NCBI GenBank assembly: GCA_002727195.1
Contig: PBWH01000015.1
Location: 117,939-174,810, forward strand
Source of the DNA: Gemmatimonadota bacterium
GTDB taxonomy: Bacteria > Latescibacterota > UBA2968
Length of the DNA stretch: 56,872 nucleotides
Direction of reading: 5' to 3'
Shown: positions 34,335 through 42,307 of the stretch, piece after piece
How the letters are laid out: each line of letters begins with the position of its first letter
Position numbering within the stretch: the first letter of the stretch is position 1
Translations under genes and position numbers: made by a program
The notes under the pieces: generated by a model
Database searches by the model: none
The model's input: the letters and a program-made list of their open reading frames with translations, nothing else
Told to the model about the DNA's origin: nothing

Positions 34335-35283
34335 GTGGCTGACAGACCTGACGCAGAGCCGAAAACCGAAGACGCCGCCAGAGGTCCAGAGATCGGCTAC
34401 CCTGGTTCACGCTTCCCGACCAGAACGGTTGCGACGTTCACTACGAGCCGGACAGTGGCCGTAAGTCACGGATCCTGTTCCACCACAGCGCGGATTGGTG
34501 AGGTTTCTGCAAGGCTCATCTCGTGGACCTGCAGGACAACCTGGACGCACTGCAATCCGACGGCGTCGAACCCTACGAGATCAGCTATGACCCGGTCGAG
34601 ACCCTCTCGGGATTCGCAGACGAACACGGGATCACCTATCCACTCCTGTCCGACGTGGACAGCGGGGTCACCACCGATTTCGGAACCCTGAACACCCTCG
34701 TGCCTGAAGGCCACCGGTGGTATGGCGTCCCGTTCCCCGGGACCTACACGACCGACGTGAATGGCATCATCCGTTCACGCACCTTCTACGCCAACCACGC
34801 CGTGCGGGACTCGATCGCCCATATGGCGTAGGATGGCTAAAAGCTGCAGGACGGGCCTCGCACCGAGCACACGGTGTCGGCTTCTGCATACGCAATTCGA
34901 GCATCGCTTTCGGCGGACACCATCCGTCGCTGCCAGGTACACACCTTAAGGTCGACATGGATATCGCCGATGGTTTCCACATCCAGGCAAACTCGCTTCC
35001 GGAAGGCTACATCCCAATCCACATCTCGGTCGAAGGACCGAAAGGCGTAACCGCTCCACCATTCACCTACCCCACCCCGGAGCCGCTCAGCACCGCCAGC
35101 CTGGCTGACGAACTCAACGTCTACACCGGCTCCATCCAACCCCAGACCCCGGTCACGTTCAAAGTGCGAGAAAACGTCACACAGACCCTCAACATCGATT
35201 CCCACGCCTGCTCCGACAGCGACTGCCTGCTACCTGAGTCTCACACAATTGAACTGAACACCAAATGGTTCCCGAATCCGTAA
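34335..35283 (+). pseudogene. Peroxiredoxin (AhpC/TSA) plus DsbD-alpha-like fusion, broken in several places
   Basis: A frame starting near GTG 34335 ('ADRPDAEPKTEDAARGPEIG') shifts near 34402 to 'WFTLPDQNG', continues to 'FHHSADW', meets TGA 34499, then 'GFCKAHLVDLQDNLDALQSD' through 'DEHGITYPLLSDVDSGVTTD' to TAG 34829 and TAA 34838. A second shift near 34930 leads into 'THLKVDMDIADGFHIQANSL', which with 'ACSDSDCLLPESHTIEL' resembles the N-terminal DsbD domain. TGA falls exactly where the first catalytic Cys of the motif W-C-x-F-C should be. At least five lesions make this a decayed gene; the intact ancestor was a thiol oxidoreductase of about 310 residues. Confidence 0.75.
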
Positions 35284-35435
35284 ACGAGAACCCTCTCCTG
35301 CTGCGGGCCTGTCGCACCACAGCCTTGGCGAAGTTGGACGAGGGACGGCCAATGCGCAGCGTTGGCCAGGGCAAGGGCGTGGTCTTCGCCGAAGTTCCGG
35401 TCTCCTTTGGGTTGACCTCGGGACTCAACCCTATC

Positions 35436-35510
35436 ATTTGTGTTCGTCTGTGGTTCCTGTATTCTGGCTTTCTCTGCGTCTCTGCGGTTAAAGGGTTTAT
35501 TTTCTTCAAG
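35436..35510. repeat. Stereotyped intergenic repeat ('TTCTCTGCGTCTCTGCGG' type)
   Basis: Contains 'ATTTGTGTTCGTCTGTGGTT' and 'TTCTCTGCGTCTCTGCGGTT', phrases of a low-complexity interspersed repeat found upstream of genes in many bacteria. It ends just before the metallophosphoesterase start and may carry its leader. Related stretches: 19726-19860, 36600-36650 and 38340-38375. Confidence 0.6.
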
Positions 35511-35519
35511 GCTAACCAT

Positions 35520-36422
35520 ATGAACAGATTCGTCTTCCTCACCGACACCCACTACTGGACAAACGCCCCCGCCGACTTCAGTGCTCCCAAGATGCTGACC
35601 TGTGGCGCCGAAATCCACGAGGCGATGGTCTCGGCGATCAACGCCATCGATCCGGATTTCATCTTCCACGGCGGTGACTTCCTTTGCGGTGGCAGCTCCT
35701 TCGACCTCCCCACAGAGGTGTTCGAGCAGTCGATTCGCGACGTGCGGTCTTACGTCGACCGGTTTGCAGCGCCCTTCTACGGTATCCCCGGTAACCACGA
35801 CTGCGATGCCCAGACCTGGTCCTTTGAAAGCTTCACCGAGGCCTTCGATACACCTGAAGTTCTCGCCGTTGACCAGGTATCCGACAAACTGCGAATCGCT
35901 CGCGCCAACGTATTCATAGGGGACACGAAACAGTGGGGCGCTGGAGAATGGACTGATCAGCACGACGAGTTGCTTCGCGAGGCGAATCGCGACGCGATGG
36001 CTGTTTCCGTACCGCTCCTGCTGTGCCTTCACAGCTGGATCCTGCCCGATGGACCCGTTAAGGAGGGCGAAGAGGGTCGCGGCTGCGTGCGAGGTGCTGC
36101 TCGACTCCTGCAAACGGTGACGGACTGCGCCTCGATCTGCGTGGTATTCACCGGGCACCGACACCTCAACCGGATCACCACGATCCGGGACTTCCTCATC
36201 GTGGATACATCCTGCCTCATCGGCTATCCCTTCGGCTTCAGGGAGATCTCGCTATCCGATGACGGCTGGTTCTCGACCACGTTCCACCGTCTGACCGTTC
36301 CTCAGGCCTCAGAGGCGTACGGGCAGCGCGACGACGCTGGAGAAGACGCTCATTGGGAAGGCCAGCCCCACCATCAGAACCGCGACATCCTCATTCCCCG
36401 GCTCCGGAACCTCCTCTCTTAG
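35520..36422 (+). CDS. Calcineurin-like metallophosphoesterase
   Basis: 300 residues from ATG 35520; reading is open upstream through the repeat, but the domain starts here. All five metal motifs are visible: D-x-H in 'FLTDTHYW', GD in 'IFHGGDFLCGG', GNHD in 'YGIPGNHDCDAQ', H in 'LLCLHSWILP', and GHxH in 'VVFTGHRHLNRI'. Two metals catalyse phosphoester hydrolysis; substrates vary from cyclic nucleotides to nucleic acids. No signal peptide, so cytoplasmic. No close operon partner. Confidence 0.92.
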   Translation: MNRFVFLTDTHYWTNAPADFSAPKMLTCGAEIHEAMVSAINAIDPDFIFHGGDFLCGGSSFDLPTEVFEQSIRDVRSYVDRFAAPFYGIPGNHDCDAQTWSFESFTEAFDTPEVLAVDQVSDKLRIARANVFIGDTKQWGAGEWTDQHDELLREANRDAMAVSVPLLLCLHSWILPDGPVKEGEEGRGCVRGAARLLQTVTDCASICVVFTGHRHLNRITTIRDFLIVDTSCLIGYPFGFREISLSDDGWFSTTFHRLTVPQASEAYGQRDDAGEDAHWEGQPHHQNRDILIPRLRNLLS

Positions 36423-37010
36423 TGTAAAATAGGCCAATACCGGTCATCCTGAGTGACCGCGTGAGTGGACGGATGCGTGGTTTCCTGAACAGACGCAGCT
36501 AAGGCGGTCGTATCGAAGGGCGACCGGTGTAGCCATCGAATAGGCCGGCTTCAGCGCCGATCGTGCTGAGGCCCCCATTTAGGGTGCATCCTCTCTGGTG
36601 TGCAAAAGAGTCGTGTCTTCCTTCGCGTCTTCGAGTCTTTGTGCTAAGCTTTGCAGCCAGAGGAGAAGAGCGAGGATAAACCACATCGCTCTCGCCTGAT
36701 AGGGGTCGACGCCACTGCCAGTGAAGTCGGGCCTACACCTACCGGCGGAACGCGGGTCACTCCATGTTACAGTGGCCGCCACAATCGCTCGTCGAAGGTG
36801 GGCGAGCCCAAAAACGGTCGGGGTCCGGATTCCGGGTTGAAACACCTGGATGATGCAGAAACCGGAAGTAATCGCTGACTCGAGAGGTCGGCGGTGAACC
36901 GGTCACTACCCGCCTGAGCCTGGAATCCCGAGCGCCGCGCGCGAGGGAAAGAGCAAACGGAACCCTAACTCTCGGAGTTGAGTATTCACTCGATTCCAGG
37001 AGTTCAGGGC
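36423..37010. other. 588-base spacer with diverged repeats, no convincing gene
   Basis: Holds the hairpin CGGTCA-TCCTGAG-TGACCG at 36441-36459, probably the end of the metallophosphoesterase transcript and related to the repeat at 912, and the repeat phrase 'TGTCTTCCTTCGCGTCTTCG' near 36614. Short open frames here have no RBS or family resemblance. GC content stays high. Confidence 0.5.
36441..36459. repeat. Hairpin repeat CGGTCA-TCCTGAG-TGACCG
   Basis: Six-base perfect arms, 18 bases after the metallophosphoesterase stop. The 'GTCATCCTGAG' core matches the interspersed repeat type at 912-935. May act as a terminator. Confidence 0.45.
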
Positions 37011-37328
37011 TTGGTCAAGAAAACCGAGAACGCCGGATTCGTCTCCGAATCCGGCGAGCTGGCTGTGTATCCGTTCATCAATACAAGCTGCCGAAATCGC
37101 TGCCCGAGATGTCTGCATTCAAAACACGTGAACATCCAACCGGGAGGTCGCGCCAACAGCTGCGGCGGACTAATGCAGCCGGCCGGTCTGACCCGTCGGT
37201 CCGGCAAAGACTACCAGATCATCCACCGGTGTAAACGTTGCGACGAAACGCGTATCAACGTAATTGCCCGCGACCCTGGTCAGGCCGACGGCCCCGACCG
37301 ATGGATCTCGCTGTCGGCAATGATCTAG
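37011..37328 (+). CDS. RNHCP-domain zinc-ribbon protein with two zinc ligands lost
   Basis: 105 residues from TTG 37011, with AGGAG eight bases upstream; TTG 36978 is an alternative. The signature is 'SCRNRCPRCLHSKHVN' (usual R-N-H-C-P-R-C), then 'ANSCGGLMQPAGL' and 'IIHRCKRCDETRINVIARD'. In relatives an N-terminal C-x-x-C precedes this; here the equivalent segment reads 'GFVSESGELAVYP', with Ser where Cys is expected at both positions, and His of RNHCP is Arg. The fold may be altered or the gene may be decaying. Function of the family is unknown. Confidence 0.75.
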   Translation: MVKKTENAGFVSESGELAVYPFINTSCRNRCPRCLHSKHVNIQPGGRANSCGGLMQPAGLTRRSGKDYQIIHRCKRCDETRINVIARDPGQADGPDRWISLSAMI

Positions 37329-37337
37329 CGTAACAGA

Positions 37338-37370
37338 AACGGCCTCCTCGCTTGATAGCGGGAGGCCGTT
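37338..37370. terminator. Bidirectional terminator hairpin
   Basis: AACGGCCTCC-T-CGC / GCG-GGAGGCCGTT, 13 pairs with one bulged T and loop TTGATA, between convergent genes ending at 37328 and 37390. T-rich sequence follows on both strands (CTCTTGCTTCTTT on plus, TTTCTGTTA on minus). Confidence 0.85.
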
Positions 37371-37389
37371 CACTCTTGCTTCTTTCGTC

Positions 37390-37674
37390 TTACGTCTCCC
37401 GCACCTCCACACCCTTCCAAAACGCCACCCGATCCCGGATCTTCTCTGCCTCCAGCTTCGGATCCCGATAAACCCACGCCGAATCCGCGTTCGTCTCCCC
37501 ATCGACGACCGCGTTGTAGTAGTTCGCCGTCCCCTTCCACACACGGAACGTCGTCGTCTCACTATCCGTGAAGTGCTCTGCCTTCATCGAATCCGGCGGA
37601 AAGTAATGATTCTCTTCCACGACAATCGTGTTCTCACTCTCCGCTAATACCGAGCAATTCCAAACAGCCTTCAC
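37390..37674 (-). CDS. DUF427-domain protein
   Basis: 94 residues, normal for the family. Marks: 'KAVWNCSVLAESENTIVVEE', 'NHYFPPDSMKAEHFTDSETT', 'FRVWKGTANYYN' and C-terminal 'AWVYRDPKLEAEKIRDRVAF'. A small beta-rich cytoplasmic protein found widely in aerobic bacteria; biochemical role unknown. It lies 39 bases downstream of the bcp gene on the same strand, and the terminator at 37338 ends both. Confidence 0.92.
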   Translation of the reverse strand: MKAVWNCSVLAESENTIVVEENHYFPPDSMKAEHFTDSETTTFRVWKGTANYYNAVVDGETNADSAWVYRDPKLEAEKIRDRVAFWKGVEVRET

Positions 37675-37713
37675 GGGGTCACTCCTGTGAAATTCGACAT
37701 TCTTTGGTTGCCT

Positions 37714-38190
37714 TTACGCCGTCAGCGTCTTCAAATCCTCCAGCACTTCCTCCCCATGTGTCGCCGCCTTCACCTTTGGATATACCTTCGCGATCTTCCC
37801 TTTCGGATCGACGATAAATGTCATCCGATTCGTCCCCATATACTCCCGACCCATAAACTTCTTCAGCCCCCAGACGCCATAGTCGTTCACCATTTTCTGC
37901 TCTTCATCCGCCAGCAGCGTAAAGGGCAGGTCGTATTTGGCCACAAAGTTCGAGTGCTTCTTCACCGAATCCGTACTGACCCCGATGACTTCCGCTCCCA
38001 ACTTCTCGATCGGCTTGATGTTGTCACGGAAGTTGCACGCCTCTTTCGTGCAACCGGGCGTATTGTCCTTCGGGTAAAAGTAGATGACCACCCACTTCCC
38101 CTCGTATTCCTTGAGCTCGTGAACGGTCCCTTCCTGGTCCGGCAACTTGAATGCCGGCACCTTGTCACCTTCTGCCAATCTCATCCGCAT
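37714..38190 (-). CDS. bcp: Thiol peroxidase, Bcp/PrxQ-type peroxiredoxin
   Basis: 158 residues. Peroxidatic C47 and resolving C52 are in 'NTPGCTKEACNFRD', the atypical 2-Cys PrxQ arrangement, preceded by 'WVVIYFYPKD'. Also 'PFTLLADEEQKMVNDYGVWG' and 'MTFIVDPKGKIAKVYPKV'. Reduces H2O2 and lipid or organic hydroperoxides using thioredoxin. The second ATG (two codons on) may be the true start. Confidence 0.96.
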   Translation of the reverse strand: MRMRLAEGDKVPAFKLPDQEGTVHELKEYEGKWVVIYFYPKDNTPGCTKEACNFRDNIKPIEKLGAEVIGVSTDSVKKHSNFVAKYDLPFTLLADEEQKMVNDYGVWGLKKFMGREYMGTNRMTFIVDPKGKIAKVYPKVKAATHGEEVLEDLKTLTA

Positions 38191-38284
38191 CTCCCCATGA
38201 CGTTATTGGTCTACCTATCTCTGCTTGGTTCAATTGGTTTTCCAGCTAATGCAAACTAGAGCCGCAGCAACAACACTTCCAGGG

Positions 38285-38307
38285 CCAGGCAAGGACTCAG
38301 TGCCTGG
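38285..38307 (-). terminator. Hairpin downstream of the sulfatase gene
   Basis: CCAGGCA / TGCCTGG around a nine-base loop, about 70 bases past the sulfatase stop on the minus strand. No T-run; may instead be a relative of the palindromic repeat at 19670. Confidence 0.4.
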
Positions 38308-38375
38308 ACGGTTAGAGAACCTCGTCTCCCGCACGCAGCCCGACCTCCGTGTCTTCCGTTGTTCCCTTGGTTTTT

Positions 38376-39704
38376 CTACGGCCCAAGCTTGCTAACCGCA
38401 TCCGGCCGCACCGACGTATCGTCCTTCTCCCGTTCTTCACGGATTAGGTCCAGCAGATCCTTCCCGCGATCGGGATCGCGTTCAAACAGGTTCCGTCGCT
38501 CATACGGGTCCACGGCCAGATCGAACATCTCCGTCTTCTCTGGCCGCATATCACCGTCCGTAAACAGCTTCAGATCCCCGATGCGTGCCCCGATGTTGCT
38601 CCCGCCCCTGAAGTTCCAGAAGAAGGTCCGATCCATCTTGGTCGCCTCACCCGTGATCAGCGACCACACGTCTTTCCCGTCCCACATCGGATCCGACTGC
38701 GTCTCGGCACCGACCAGGCTGGTAAAGGTCGGCATCCAATCGACCACCTGAATAGGAGCCGTCACCTTGTTCGGGCTCAGGGTTCCAGGCCAGTTGATCA
38801 CGGCTGGCGTACGGACACCGCCCTCATACATAGTCGCCTTCTGACCCCGCAGCGGGAAGTTGCTGCCAAGTCGCGGCATATACTCCTGGCGTCCCGGATA
38901 CTTGTCGGTGTCGTGCAGCGGGGCATCCGGAATCGCGCCGTTATCAGACGCGAACACGACGATCGTGTCATCCAGGCTCAGCGTGCGGTGTAGCGATTCA
39001 ATCATCTGCCCGATCGCCCAGTCCATGTGACTCAAATAGGCTGCATATATCTTGTACGAGCGATCGCGCGCCGGATCAGGGTCGTAACGCTGATCGCAAT
39101 ACGAGTCTATCCACTCTTCGGGCGCCTTGATCGGCGTGTGGACGGCGGTAAAGGGAACGTAACAGAACCACGGCTGCGTCTGCTGCTCGATCCATTCGAT
39201 CGCCTCGTTCACGATGAGGTCCGTCACGTGTCCTCGAACGTCAACAAGCTCCCCATTCCGGTGCCACGTATACGACCACTCCCCTTCCTTATACCGATGG
39301 CTATACGGGTCCACACCCCCCGCCAGGCTTCCATACGAGTAATCAAACCCGAACTGACTCGGGCAGTACTTCGGGTCCGACCCAAGATGCCACTTCCCGA
39401 AAAGCCCCGTCGTGTATCCAGCGTTCCTGAGCGTCGTCGCCATCGTCTCGTATCCATCAGGTAGCACCGCCTGATTCGAAGGCACGGTGGCGTGACGCCC
39501 GAACCGCCCCGGATGTCGTCCCGTCATCAGCGACGCACGCGTCGGCGTACACATCGGGCAGACATAATGCTGATCCAACTCCACCCCGCTCTGTGCGAGC
39601 CGATCCAAGTTGGGCGTACGAATCTCCGACCCGTGATAGCCTACATCACCCCAACCCAAATCATCGGCAAGGATGTACAGAATGTTCGGTTTCCGTTTCT
39701 CCAT
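38376..39704 (-). CDS. Type I sulfatase
   Basis: 442 residues from ATG 39704, with GGAG eight bases upstream; an in-frame ATG at 39755 gives an unlikely basic leader. Formylglycine motif C-T-P-T-R with C52 ('CTPTRASLMTGRHPG') and metal-binding 'ILYILADDLGWGDVGYHG'; later 'FASDNGAIPD' and 'RGQKATMYEGGVRTPAVINW' complete the active site. Hydrolyses sulfate esters, plausibly of polysaccharides given the heparinase-like genes in this window. No signal peptide is seen. It needs a formylglycine-generating enzyme encoded elsewhere. Confidence 0.94.
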   Translation of the reverse strand: MEKRKPNILYILADDLGWGDVGYHGSEIRTPNLDRLAQSGVELDQHYVCPMCTPTRASLMTGRHPGRFGRHATVPSNQAVLPDGYETMATTLRNAGYTTGLFGKWHLGSDPKYCPSQFGFDYSYGSLAGGVDPYSHRYKEGEWSYTWHRNGELVDVRGHVTDLIVNEAIEWIEQQTQPWFCYVPFTAVHTPIKAPEEWIDSYCDQRYDPDPARDRSYKIYAAYLSHMDWAIGQMIESLHRTLSLDDTIVVFASDNGAIPDAPLHDTDKYPGRQEYMPRLGSNFPLRGQKATMYEGGVRTPAVINWPGTLSPNKVTAPIQVVDWMPTFTSLVGAETQSDPMWDGKDVWSLITGEATKMDRTFFWNFRGGSNIGARIGDLKLFTDGDMRPEKTEMFDLAVDPYERRNLFERDPDRGKDLLDLIREEREKDDTSVRPDAVSKLGP

Positions 39705-39885
39705 CACTCTATCTCCAACTCGCCGGCCATTGCGTCTAACCACTACCCTTGCCAACAGCCTACCTGCACTGTATGGGACAATTCCTCCAGGCTATCATCT
39801 CATCGCCTCACCATCGTCCGGTATTCACCACCCCTACTGACTATTGACCGGGGCGGCCGTGCGGCGGGGAAGGGACTCACGGCTA

Positions 39886-40845
39886 TTAAACATGATTCCT
39901 CAACATCAACTCCCCAGGATACGGATTAAGATACGCCTGCTTCTCTACCCAATCCGGTGTATCACACCGCGACAGATGATGCTTGAGTAAAGTAATCGGG
40001 ACGATCAGCGGCAGGATCCGCTTCCGCATCTGCTCGATCAGATCCAGCAACTCCGCCTTGTCGTGGCCGTCCAGTTCGTTCTTGATGAACCCCATCAAGT
40101 GCATCAGTACATTGGTATGCTTCCCCGGTGTCGCCAGGACCTGCACGCAACGCGTCATTGTTTCAGCGTACTGAGCGACCTGTCGGTCGAAGTCATCGCT
40201 ACCGGCCTGACTCACGATTGGACCAAGCTCGCGGTAGTGGACAGGACTGTGCGCAAGAAACGCCATCTTGTGAGCCGTGTGGAACGCTACCAGACCGGCA
40301 GGCGATCGATCCTCGCTCAGGAACCGCTTCCACCGACGATAGATGAACAACCGCGCTATGAAATTCTCTCGCAACGGCGCGTCATTGAGCCTGCCCTCCT
40401 CCTCCGCAGGCAGCAGCGGAAACCTCTCCACCACTGAGGACGCATACAGACCGCGGCCGTCTCTCGAGGGGATGCCGCTCTCGGCGTCATACACCCGGAC
40501 CCGAAAGAGTCCGCAGCTCGGGCTGTCCTTCTTGAAAATATAGCCGTCCAGATCCTGATCGACCAGCCATGGCATCTTCTGCTCGGACCAGGCCGTCATC
40601 GCGTCGGTATGGTCTTCCGCAGACTGAACGCCCAGAAGCTGCGGCGACTGGGACGAACCAACGAGACGGATCGCTTCGCGGGGCGTGGGCATGCCCACCT
40701 CGACCTCGGGACAAACGGGCACATAGGTCGCGTACTCCGAGAGGCTGTTCACCACGAATCGGTTCCGCTTGTGGCCCCCGTCAAAGCGGACTTCGTCCCC
40801 CAGGAGACACTGGCTGATTCCAATGCGAAGCTTGTCGTCGCTCAC
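39886..40845 (-). CDS. DUF523 plus DUF1722 (YbgA-like) protein
   Basis: 319 residues from GTG 40845, which overlaps the preceding stop by four bases (GTGA); the longer in-frame ATG at 41022 lies inside the upstream gene. N-terminal DUF523 is marked by 'LRIGISQCLLGDEVRFDGGH', 'VPVCPEVEVGMPTPRE' and 'FKKDSPSCGL', with several conserved Cys. The C-terminal DUF1722 part begins about residue 190 and includes 'LVAFHTAHKMAFLAHSP'. In E. coli the DUF1722-containing ybgA is the neighbour of phrB, and a photolyase lies 2.6 kb upstream here, so a photoreactivation-associated role is plausible. Confidence 0.9.
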   Translation of the reverse strand: MSDDKLRIGISQCLLGDEVRFDGGHKRNRFVVNSLSEYATYVPVCPEVEVGMPTPREAIRLVGSSQSPQLLGVQSAEDHTDAMTAWSEQKMPWLVDQDLDGYIFKKDSPSCGLFRVRVYDAESGIPSRDGRGLYASSVVERFPLLPAEEEGRLNDAPLRENFIARLFIYRRWKRFLSEDRSPAGLVAFHTAHKMAFLAHSPVHYRELGPIVSQAGSDDFDRQVAQYAETMTRCVQVLATPGKHTNVLMHLMGFIKNELDGHDKAELLDLIEQMRKRILPLIVPITLLKHHLSRCDTPDWVEKQAYLNPYPGELMLRNHV

Positions 40846-41320
40846 GTCGTTCCCTCTGCGCGTTTCGTCAACCCGGCGATCATTCCCGAAAAGATGATAC
40901 GATGGATCGGGTAGAGTGCATACCAGTAGAGCAATCCGAACAGACCCTTCGGGGCAAAGTAGGCACACTGGTTTAGGCGAGACCGACCCTCGCTGAGTTC
41001 CTCGACATCGAACTCGAGCCACGCGTTACCAACGGCCTTCATCTCCGCGCGCAAACGGATCGAGCTGTCCAGTTTCACATCCTCCACACGCCAGAAGTCG
41101 AGTGCGTCACCAACTCTCAGTCGGTCCGGATCCAGTCGTCCCCGTCTGAGACCAACCCACCGACACACCGATCCATCAGGCCGCGGATCTCCCAGAGCCA
41201 GTTTCCGTAAAGCCAGCCGCGTTTACCGCCGATTCCACAGAACGTTCGAAACACGGCTTCGCTCGGCGCACGCACGATTGCCGAACGCCGGTCACAAGAA
41301 CGCGTTTCATCTGTAGACAC
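40842..41320 (-). pseudogene. DUF2867-domain protein with a one-base frameshift
   Basis: Starting at GTG 41320 the first frame reads 'AIVRAPSEAVFRTFCGIGG' and 'WLYGNWLWEIRGLMDRCVGG', then runs off. Near 41155 the family sequence switches to another frame, 'VGLRRGRLDPDRLRVGDALD' onward through 'AWLEFDVEELSEGRSRLNQC', ending TGA 40842. One extra G in the GGTGGG run would restore a single protein of about 159 residues. DUF2867 domains belong to the SRPBCC-like group and often lie near photolyase/cryptochrome genes. The second half overlaps DUF523 translationally. Confidence 0.8.
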
Positions 41321-42206
41321 GCCTCGCTTCTCGATGAACGATCGCGTGCAGATCAGCGGTAATCTCCGGCGTCTTGGCGTACCCACCCGCGAGGACGAGC
41401 GCGATCGGGATCCCCCGTCGATGAACGGTTTCCAGCACCAGACGATCACGACGGGCAAGCCCGCTTCGCGTCATCTTCAACCGACCGAACCGGTCTCCCA
41501 CCGCAACATCGACCCCGGCCAGGTAGATCACCAGATCCGCCTGCGCGGCGTCGAGTGCCTGATCCAGATGGTCTTCGAGCGTCGACACATAGCCGCCGTC
41601 ATCGAGCCCGTCTTCCAATGGTACGTCCAGATCGGAGTGCTCCTTCTTGAACGGGAAGTTCCGTGCACCGTGAAGCGAGAACGTGTACACACGGGGATCA
41701 TCCTGGAAGATCGCAGCGTTTCCGTTCCCCTGATGGACGTCCAGGTCGATCAGCAGAAGTCGTTCGAGGTCACCGTCCCTGAGCAGACACCGAGCGGTGA
41801 CCGCCACGTCATTAAGCACGCAGAACCCTTCTCCATACCCCGGATACCCGTGGTGCATGCCACCAGCAAGGTTCGCCGAGATCCCGTCTTCGATCGCCAT
41901 GCGGGTCGTCAGGATTGTCCCCTGAGTCGCCCGGCGTGACCGTCGAACAAGCGCCTCGGACCATGGAAGACCCATTCGCCGTTCCGCTTTCGCGTCGAGA
42001 GTGCCGTCACGCAGTGCGTTGAGGTAGGCAGCGTCGTGCACCGTCGCCAGGTCATCCCAGCTCGCCTCATCTGGCACGACAACGTCAGCGCTTGCGATCA
42101 GATGCTCATCTTTGAGACGCGCATACAGAGCCGGGAACTTTCCCATCGGGAAGCGATGACCCTCCGGTAACGGCGCAAAGTAGCCTTCGGAATAACAGAC
42201 TCGCAT
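41307..42206 (-). CDS. Histone deacetylase-family (acetoin utilisation-like) deacetylase
   Basis: 299 residues from ATG 42206 ('MRVCYSEGYFAPLPEGHRFP' start block). The zinc and charge-relay motifs are intact: 'GGMHHGYPGYGEGFCVLNDV', 'LLIDLDVHQGNGNAAIFQDD' and 'IYLAGVDVAVGDRFG'. Bacterial members deacetylate polyamines, acetoin-related or protein lysine substrates. The C terminus overlaps the start of the broken DUF2867 gene by 14 bases. It follows a terminator that separates it from trmB. Confidence 0.94.
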   Translation of the reverse strand: MRVCYSEGYFAPLPEGHRFPMGKFPALYARLKDEHLIASADVVVPDEASWDDLATVHDAAYLNALRDGTLDAKAERRMGLPWSEALVRRSRRATQGTILTTRMAIEDGISANLAGGMHHGYPGYGEGFCVLNDVAVTARCLLRDGDLERLLLIDLDVHQGNGNAAIFQDDPRVYTFSLHGARNFPFKKEHSDLDVPLEDGLDDGGYVSTLEDHLDQALDAAQADLVIYLAGVDVAVGDRFGRLKMTRSGLARRDRLVLETVHRRGIPIALVLAGGYAKTPEITADLHAIVHREARRVYR

Positions 42207-42232
42207 GACAGTGCGTGTGGTGGATAATGAAA

Positions 42233-42264
42233 AGCGGCTTCGCGGAGTATTCCGCAAAACCGCT
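42233..42264 (-). terminator. Rho-independent terminator after trmB
   Basis: On the minus strand: AGCGG-TTTT-GCGGA-ATAC-TCCGC-GAAG-CCGCT followed by TTTCATT. Two stacked five-base stems; 44 bases past the trmB stop. Confidence 0.65.
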
Positions 42265-42307
42265 CTGGTGACAACCCTTACGTTGTCTCACCCAATCCTG
42301 GATCGGA

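Noticed and set aside
34499..34545. TGA at a peroxiredoxin catalytic Cys with a downstream stem-loop, as a selenocysteine codon
   Set aside because: The same gene also has two frame shifts, a TAG and a TAA, so the TGA is more simply one lesion among many; the loop also lacks a clear G at its first positions and lies slightly close to the TGA.
36499..36845. Short minus-strand frames in the 36.4-37.0 kb spacer
   Set aside because: They translate the repeat phrase 'CTTCGCGTCTTCG' and have no RBS or recognisable domain.
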